Shown here piece by piece: positions 38,454 through 41,874 of a stretch of 41,874 nt of DNA. This stretch comes from an uncultured Collinsella sp. (GTDB lineage Bacteria > Actinomycetota > Coriobacteriia > Coriobacteriales > Coriobacteriaceae). The DNA is taken from NCBI GenBank assembly GCA_902490445.1, contig CABUDZ010000007.1, positions 1 to 41,874 on the forward strand, in the 5' to 3' direction. Both the position numbers and the translations under genes were made by a program. How positions within the stretch are numbered: position 1 is the stretch's first letter; the number at the start of each line of letters is the position of its first letter. The notes under the pieces were generated by a model. The model saw nothing but the letters and a program-made list of their open reading frames with translations. It searched no databases and was not told the DNA's origin.

Positions 38454-38537
38454 ATGAACGTAAGCGATGTTATTTCGTTATTGGCGTTGTTGATCGCGGC
38501 TATCGAACTCGGCCTGTTTATCGGCCGAATGAAATAG
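38454..38537 (+). CDS. 27-residue single-helix membrane peptide, SOS-toxin-like (TisB/holin-like)
   Basis: The peptide begins MNVSDVIS, continues with a Leu/Ile/Ala-rich helix interrupted by one Glu, and ends FIGRMK. One membrane helix with charged ends is predicted. Length and pattern recall TisB of E. coli (29 residues, also starting with a polar MN..D stretch) and the small 'holin-like toxin' peptides of Firmicutes. A LexA-box-like dyad lies 66 bp upstream, and the ribosome binding site is in a hairpin. Hairpin-rich non-coding DNA follows to 38773 (for example GGCA-AGA-CCCG with CGGGTGCC near 38596-38620). A type I toxin is an inference; a harmless small membrane protein is the alternative. 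Confidence 0.6.
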   Translation: MNVSDVISLLALLIAAIELGLFIGRMK

Positions 38538-38773
38538 CCGCCCCCGCGTAAGCGAAGACGGCCACTTCTCACGATGAAAACGTGTATCGGAGTTGGCAAG
38601 ACCCGCTGCCACGGGTGCCATCCGTGTTCCTATCTTATCTGCAAGCGTCCCGTCGCGCAAGCGTTGCGGCAAGCGATTGAAAGACGCAGACAGGATGAAT
38701 TTGTGTCCGCACGGGCCCGTAGACTTCTCAATAAGGTTAAACGCCGGGTATTCCGGCCGGTAGAGGAGCTGCC

Positions 38774-39100
38774 ATGTACGAGCCTTCACGTGTTCTTTTG
38801 TCGTTTCATATTGCAGGATTTCAGTATGCCGATGGCGCCTTGGTCTTGGGCGATCTTAAAGCGGGCGATAAGCTGACGCTGTGTGCCGAGCGCGATAATC
38901 CTCATGATCCCGAGGCGGTTGCGATCTACTACGGCAACACCAAGCTCGGCTATGTTCCGGGAAACGAGGCCGGCCCGCTGTCCTTGATGATGTATTACGG
39001 CCATGGGTACGTATTTGAGGCCCGTGTGCAACAGGTTGCCCCCGAGCGCAGCCCGTGGCATCAGGTGCGCGTTGGACTCTATGTGGTGGATGCTCGCTAA
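38774..39100 (+). CDS. HIRAN-domain protein
   Basis: This 108-residue protein consists of one HIRAN domain: LLSFHIAGFQYADGA, the turn LKAGDKLTLCAERDNPHDPEAVAIYY, and the next strand KLGYVPG. HIRAN domains bind single-stranded or 3'-end DNA in helicases such as HLTF/Rad5; stand-alone bacterial copies are common but poorly studied. ATG 38774 follows GAGGAG. It is followed 18 bp later by a small acidic protein gene in the same direction. A DNA-maintenance role fits the domain and the SOS-like element upstream, but no link is proven. Confidence 0.88.
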   Translation: MYEPSRVLLSFHIAGFQYADGALVLGDLKAGDKLTLCAERDNPHDPEAVAIYYGNTKLGYVPGNEAGPLSLMMYYGHGYVFEARVQQVAPERSPWHQVRVGLYVVDAR

Positions 39101-39118
39101 TCGGCAATGGAGGCGGTC

Positions 39119-39298
39119 ATGTTTGATGGCGATGACCTGTTCGATCTGACGGACGACCCGTTTGAGTGGGATATGCTGCTCGACGATGATGAGCTAGAGC
39201 AGGACCGGAAGAAGCGGCAGGACAAGAACGCCCAAGGTGACGCGTCGAAAAAGAAAGACAAACACCGCCGAGGTCTGTTCGGCGGGCTCTTTGGCTAA
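39119..39298 (+). CDS. Small hypothetical protein, acidic head and basic tail
   Basis: This is a 59-residue protein. The first 30 residues are rich in Asp/Glu (FDGDDLFDLTDDPFEWDMLL), then a Lys-rich stretch KKKDKHRRG and a terminal GLFGGLFG. ATG 39119 follows GGAGG; an ATG four codons earlier has no site. It is coupled to the HIRAN gene. I do not recognise a family. The charge split suggests a flexible adaptor or nucleic-acid-binding role, but this is speculative. Confidence 0.6.
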   Translation: MFDGDDLFDLTDDPFEWDMLLDDDELEQDRKKRQDKNAQGDASKKKDKHRRGLFGGLFG

Positions 39299-39364
39299 CC
39301 GACGCATCGCTGTGTCTGTATACTTAGCACGAGTTTGACGCGTTGCGAAATGAGGACATAGACG

Positions 39365-39910
39365 ATGATGTGGTTTACCGCCGACCTGCACCTGGGCGAT
39401 ACGAATATCTTGCACGACATGGACCGGCCGTTTGGCTCGGTCGAGGAGATGAATCGCAAGGTCATCGATGCCATCAATGAGTGCGTGGCTGCGGATGACC
39501 GTCTCTACATCCTGGGAGACTTTACCTATCGTTTGCCCCTAGCGGATGCCGTGCACCTGCGCGAGCGTATCGAATGCAAGAACGTGACGCTCATCCGCGG
39601 TAACCATGACGGCGATTGGGAAGATCCGAACGCACCGCAGATTTGGGATGAGGTGCGCGATTATCTGGAGGTCGCTCCCGGTTACGCTAAGGGTCATCGC
39701 CTGGTGATGAGCCATTACCCCATGCTCAGCTGGAATGGCAAGGCGCGCGGCGCCATCATGCTGCACGGACATATCCATAGCAGGGGTGACCGCACCAACG
39801 CACGCAACCGCGATCGCGAGCGCCCCATTTTTCGCTACGATGTCGGCCTCGATGCCAACGACTACAAGCCCGTAAGCCGTGATCAGATCCTCGGCTTTTT
39901 TGGACTGTAA
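39365..39910 (+). CDS. Calcineurin-like metallophosphoesterase
   Basis: This 181-residue phosphoesterase has the full two-metal motif set: ADLHLGD near the N-terminus, LGDFTYR, RGNHDGD, MSHYPM and HGHIHSR. This short form is common in bacteria and phages; substrates may be nucleotides or phosphodiesters, not defined here. Start ATG 39365 follows GAGGA; an adjacent ATG gives one residue less. A TATACT at 39318-39323 may be its -10. The gene ends before a repeat fragment and a strong terminator. Confidence 0.9.
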   Translation: MMWFTADLHLGDTNILHDMDRPFGSVEEMNRKVIDAINECVAADDRLYILGDFTYRLPLADAVHLRERIECKNVTLIRGNHDGDWEDPNAPQIWDEVRDYLEVAPGYAKGHRLVMSHYPMLSWNGKARGAIMLHGHIHSRGDRTNARNRDRERPIFRYDVGLDANDYKPVSRDQILGFFGL

Positions 39911-39940
39911 TTCTCGAACCACGACACGAGCTACCGCAAA

Positions 39941-39963
39941 GGGGGCAGCCACCTTCGTGGTGG
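39941..39963. repeat. Degenerate copy of the CACCTTCGTGGTGGTT repeat
   Basis: GGGGGCAG followed by CCACCTTCGTGGTGG closely matches the right half of the palindrome at 954-992 (GGGGACAGG then CACCTTCGTGGTGG). The left arm has decayed. It shows that this repeat family is dispersed on both sides of the window. Confidence 0.65.
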
Positions 39964-39967
39964 TTCT

Positions 39968-40002
39968 GGCGCCGTTGCCATTATGGCAGCGGCGCCTTTT
40001 TT
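39968..40002 (+). terminator. Intrinsic terminator of the phosphoesterase gene
   Basis: GGCGCCGTTGCCA and TGGCAGCGGCGCC form a 13-bp stem with one G-U pair and a TTA loop, followed by TTTTTT. Confidence 0.92.
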
Positions 40003-40060
40003 GTCCGTGCGGCGCGGTAGAGTGTAGGCGGTTGAAATTTGCGTCCATCGAGGAGCTGCC

Positions 40061-41818
40061 ATGAACGAGATCAAGTGCCCGCATTGCGGCGAAGTTTTTA
40101 AGGTCGATGCGTCCGGTTATGCGGATATCGTCAAGCAGGTGCGCAATGCCGAGTTTTCGCGCGACCTGGATGAGCGCGTGAAGGCGGTCCAGCGCGAGGG
40201 CGAGCAGGCACTGGAGCTTGAGCGCTCGCGCTCGACGGCTGCTTTGCAAAAGGCAGAGTCTCAGCGCGACGCTCAGCTTGTCGAGCAGAAGAACGCTGCA
40301 GCTCAGCAGCTGGCACAAGAGGTTGCCAAGCGCGACGCTGAGCTTGCCGAGCTGCGCGCCAAGCTCGAAAGCGCTGCCGCAGAGCGCGAGAGTGCAAGTC
40401 AGCGCGCGGCGGTTGAGGCCCGTTCCGATGCTCAAAAGGAGAATGCCGAGCTTCAGCGCGAGATCGACAATTTACGTGCGCAGTTGGAGCGCAAAGATGA
40501 TGAAGCCAGGCTTGCCGAAGCGGCGGCACGCAATGCTGCTCAAAACGACCTGTCCGCGCGCGACGCTCAGATTGCCGAGCTGCAGGCCAGGATCGCCGCG
40601 GCGGACAAGGCCCAGGAGATGGCGCTTGCCGCCGCCGCGGCAGAGTCGCAGCGTGAGCTCGATGCCGCTCGCAGCGAGGCCGAGCGCGCGCTTACTGACT
40701 ATCGCGCGAAGGTGCAAGAGAAGTTTTCCGCCGCAAAGGCTCAGTCCGAGCAAGAGGCCGAGGGCCTGCGTGCCCAGCTGCGCGAGCAGGAACTGATGGC
40801 AAAAATGAACCTGTCAGAGGCGGTCGCCGCGGCGGAGCGAGAGCGCGATGAGGCACGTGCCAAACTGACGAGCGAGCTGGCGGTGCGCGATTCTCGCGAG
40901 GAACAGGCCAAGGCAGCCCACGAGCTTGAGCTTGCGCAGGCCAAGCGCGTGAGCGACGAGTTGATCCGCTACAAGGATGAAGAGATTGAGCGCCTTAAGG
41001 ACATGAAGGTTCGCCTGTCCACCAAGATGGTGGGCGAGTCGCTCGAGCAGCACTGCGAGACCGAGTTTAACCGTCTGCGCATGACGGCGTTTCCCAATGC
41101 GTACTTCGAGAAAGATAACGATGCATCCGAGGGCACCAAGGGAGACTTCATTTTCCGTGAGTGCGACGCGAGCGGCAACGAGGTCATTTCGATTATGTTC
41201 GAGATGAAAAACGAGAACGACGAGACCGCGACCAAGCATAAAAACGAGGACTTCTTTAAGAAACTCGATCACGATCGTCGCCAGAAAGGCTGTGAGTACG
41301 CGGTGCTCTGCACGCTGCTCGAGCCCGAGAGCGAGCTTTACAACGCGGGAATCGTGGACGTGAGCTATCGCTACGAGAAGATGTATGTGATCCGCCCGCA
41401 GTTCTTCATTCCCATCATTACGCTGCTGCGCAATGCCGCCATGGGTTCGCTTCGCTATAAGCAGGAGCTGGCGGAGTACAAGCAGCAGAATATCGATGTC
41501 ACGAACTTCGAAGCCAAGATGGAGAAGTTCAAGAACGATTTCGGCCGCAACTACGAGATCGCGAGCCGCAAGTTCCAAACGGCAATCGATGAGATCGACA
41601 AGACGATTAGCCATCTGCAGAAAACCAAGGAGGCGTTGCTGTCCTCCGAGAACAATCTGCGCCTTGCCAACAAGAAAGCCGACGATCTTACCATTCGCAA
41701 GCTCACGTGGGGCAACAAGACCATGAAGGCGGCGTTTGACGAGGCACGCGGGGCTGCGGCAGAGACAAACGATGAGCCAGCCGAGGCGGATTCGTATGAG
41801 GTCGAGAATGCCGAGTAA
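40061..41818 (+). CDS. DUF2130 protein: zinc-finger-like start, long coiled coil, nuclease-like C-terminus
   Basis: This is a 585-residue protein. It opens with a CPHCGEVF knuckle (one CxxC pair only), then about 300 residues of Glu/Ala/Gln/Arg-rich coiled coil. The conserved DUF2130 (PF09903) domain follows (about 325-500). Within it, EGTKGDFIF and IMFEMKNEN have the D-(x)n-ExK spacing of PD-(D/E)XK nucleases; this nuclease link is my inference from motif layout. A second helical segment closes the protein. ATG 40061 follows GAGGAG. Cellular role unknown; DNA maintenance or defence are possible. Confidence 0.85.
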   Translation: MNEIKCPHCGEVFKVDASGYADIVKQVRNAEFSRDLDERVKAVQREGEQALELERSRSTAALQKAESQRDAQLVEQKNAAAQQLAQEVAKRDAELAELRAKLESAAAERESASQRAAVEARSDAQKENAELQREIDNLRAQLERKDDEARLAEAAARNAAQNDLSARDAQIAELQARIAAADKAQEMALAAAAAESQRELDAARSEAERALTDYRAKVQEKFSAAKAQSEQEAEGLRAQLREQELMAKMNLSEAVAAAERERDEARAKLTSELAVRDSREEQAKAAHELELAQAKRVSDELIRYKDEEIERLKDMKVRLSTKMVGESLEQHCETEFNRLRMTAFPNAYFEKDNDASEGTKGDFIFRECDASGNEVISIMFEMKNENDETATKHKNEDFFKKLDHDRRQKGCEYAVLCTLLEPESELYNAGIVDVSYRYEKMYVIRPQFFIPIITLLRNAAMGSLRYKQELAEYKQQNIDVTNFEAKMEKFKNDFGRNYEIASRKFQTAIDEIDKTISHLQKTKEALLSSENNLRLANKKADDLTIRKLTWGNKTMKAAFDEARGAAAETNDEPAEADSYEVENAE

Positions 41819-41838
41819 GGCATAGCGGATAGTGCAAA

Positions 41839-41874
41839 AACGGGGCCGCTGGCGATAGTGCCAACGGCACCGTT
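41839..41874 (+). terminator. Terminator-like stem at the window edge
   Basis: AACGGGGCCGCTGGC and GCCAACGGCACCGTT pair at 13 of 15 positions around GATAGT, 20 bp after the DUF2130 stop. The window ends inside the right arm, so the expected T run lies outside. Confidence 0.65.

Noticed and set aside
38574..38876. Open frame of 100 codons after the toxin-like peptide
   Set aside because: It overlaps the better-supported HIRAN start out of frame and covers hairpin-rich DNA; no ribosome binding site precedes it.

Overview
The window reads as chromosome of a gut Coriobacteriia species, most likely Collinsella (inference). The pointers are GC-rich codon use with good AAGGAG-type ribosome binding sites, a bile-salt-hydrolase-type enzyme, a rubredoxin-first rubrerythrin typical of anaerobes, LPXTG-like surface proteins and many intergenic palindromes. 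I saw no rRNA, tRNA, CRISPR array, intact insertion sequence or prophage.

Layout. 1-3.2 kb (minus): start of an AAA-type ATPase, trmL, a CobW-type metallochaperone GTPase, an Spx/ArsC-like protein and an FMN reductase-like protein. 3.2-4.2 kb: an AT-richer patch with a transposase-like relic and a small membrane protein. 4.2-8.5 kb (minus): two related cyclic-di-GMP proteins (GGDEF-PAS-degenerate GGDEF, the second extended by another GGDEF-like domain and EAL). 8.9-9.7 kb: a patatin-like phospholipase. 9.8-11.9 kb (minus): a TPP-riboswitch-controlled thiamine salvage operon (thiM, thiamine-binding MTH1187-type protein, thiE). 12.0-16.6 kb (plus): HAD phosphatase, LysR regulator, YxjG-type methionine synthase, uracil permease. 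16.7-22.8 kb (minus): a deletion-damaged esterase, two tandem beta-helix surface proteins and a purine permease whose 3' tail was copied with the duplication. 23.0-24.5 kb (plus): an atypical peptide deformylase and a bile salt hydrolase. 24.7-26.6 kb: a DMT exporter divergent from a LysR gene. 26.8-28.3 kb: an HTH-aminotransferase fusion with an apparent internal start. 28.4-31.5 kb: a canonical deformylase, a DHA2 exporter and a protein with a long RGG tail, followed by four large palindromes. 31.8-34.9 kb: pdxST with divergent pdxR. 34.9-38.3 kb: rubrerythrin, then an ADH-ALDH pair. 38.35-38.54 kb: an SOS-box-preceded 27-residue membrane peptide. 38.8-41.8 kb: HIRAN protein, small acidic protein, metallophosphoesterase, DUF2130 coiled-coil protein.

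The most striking locus is 38359-38537. A perfect match to the Gram-positive LexA box sits over a plausible promoter, followed by a hairpin that buries the ribosome binding site of a single-helix peptide. This layout recalls the SOS-induced toxin TisB of E. coli. Other notable points are the fused regulator-aminotransferase with two potential translation starts, the 2.05-kb tandem duplication of surface proteins with a conserved 54-nt leader, the deformylase lacking its catalytic Glu, and a set of palindromes sharing a GGGAC-type core. All functional statements rest on reading motifs by eye; no database search was run.
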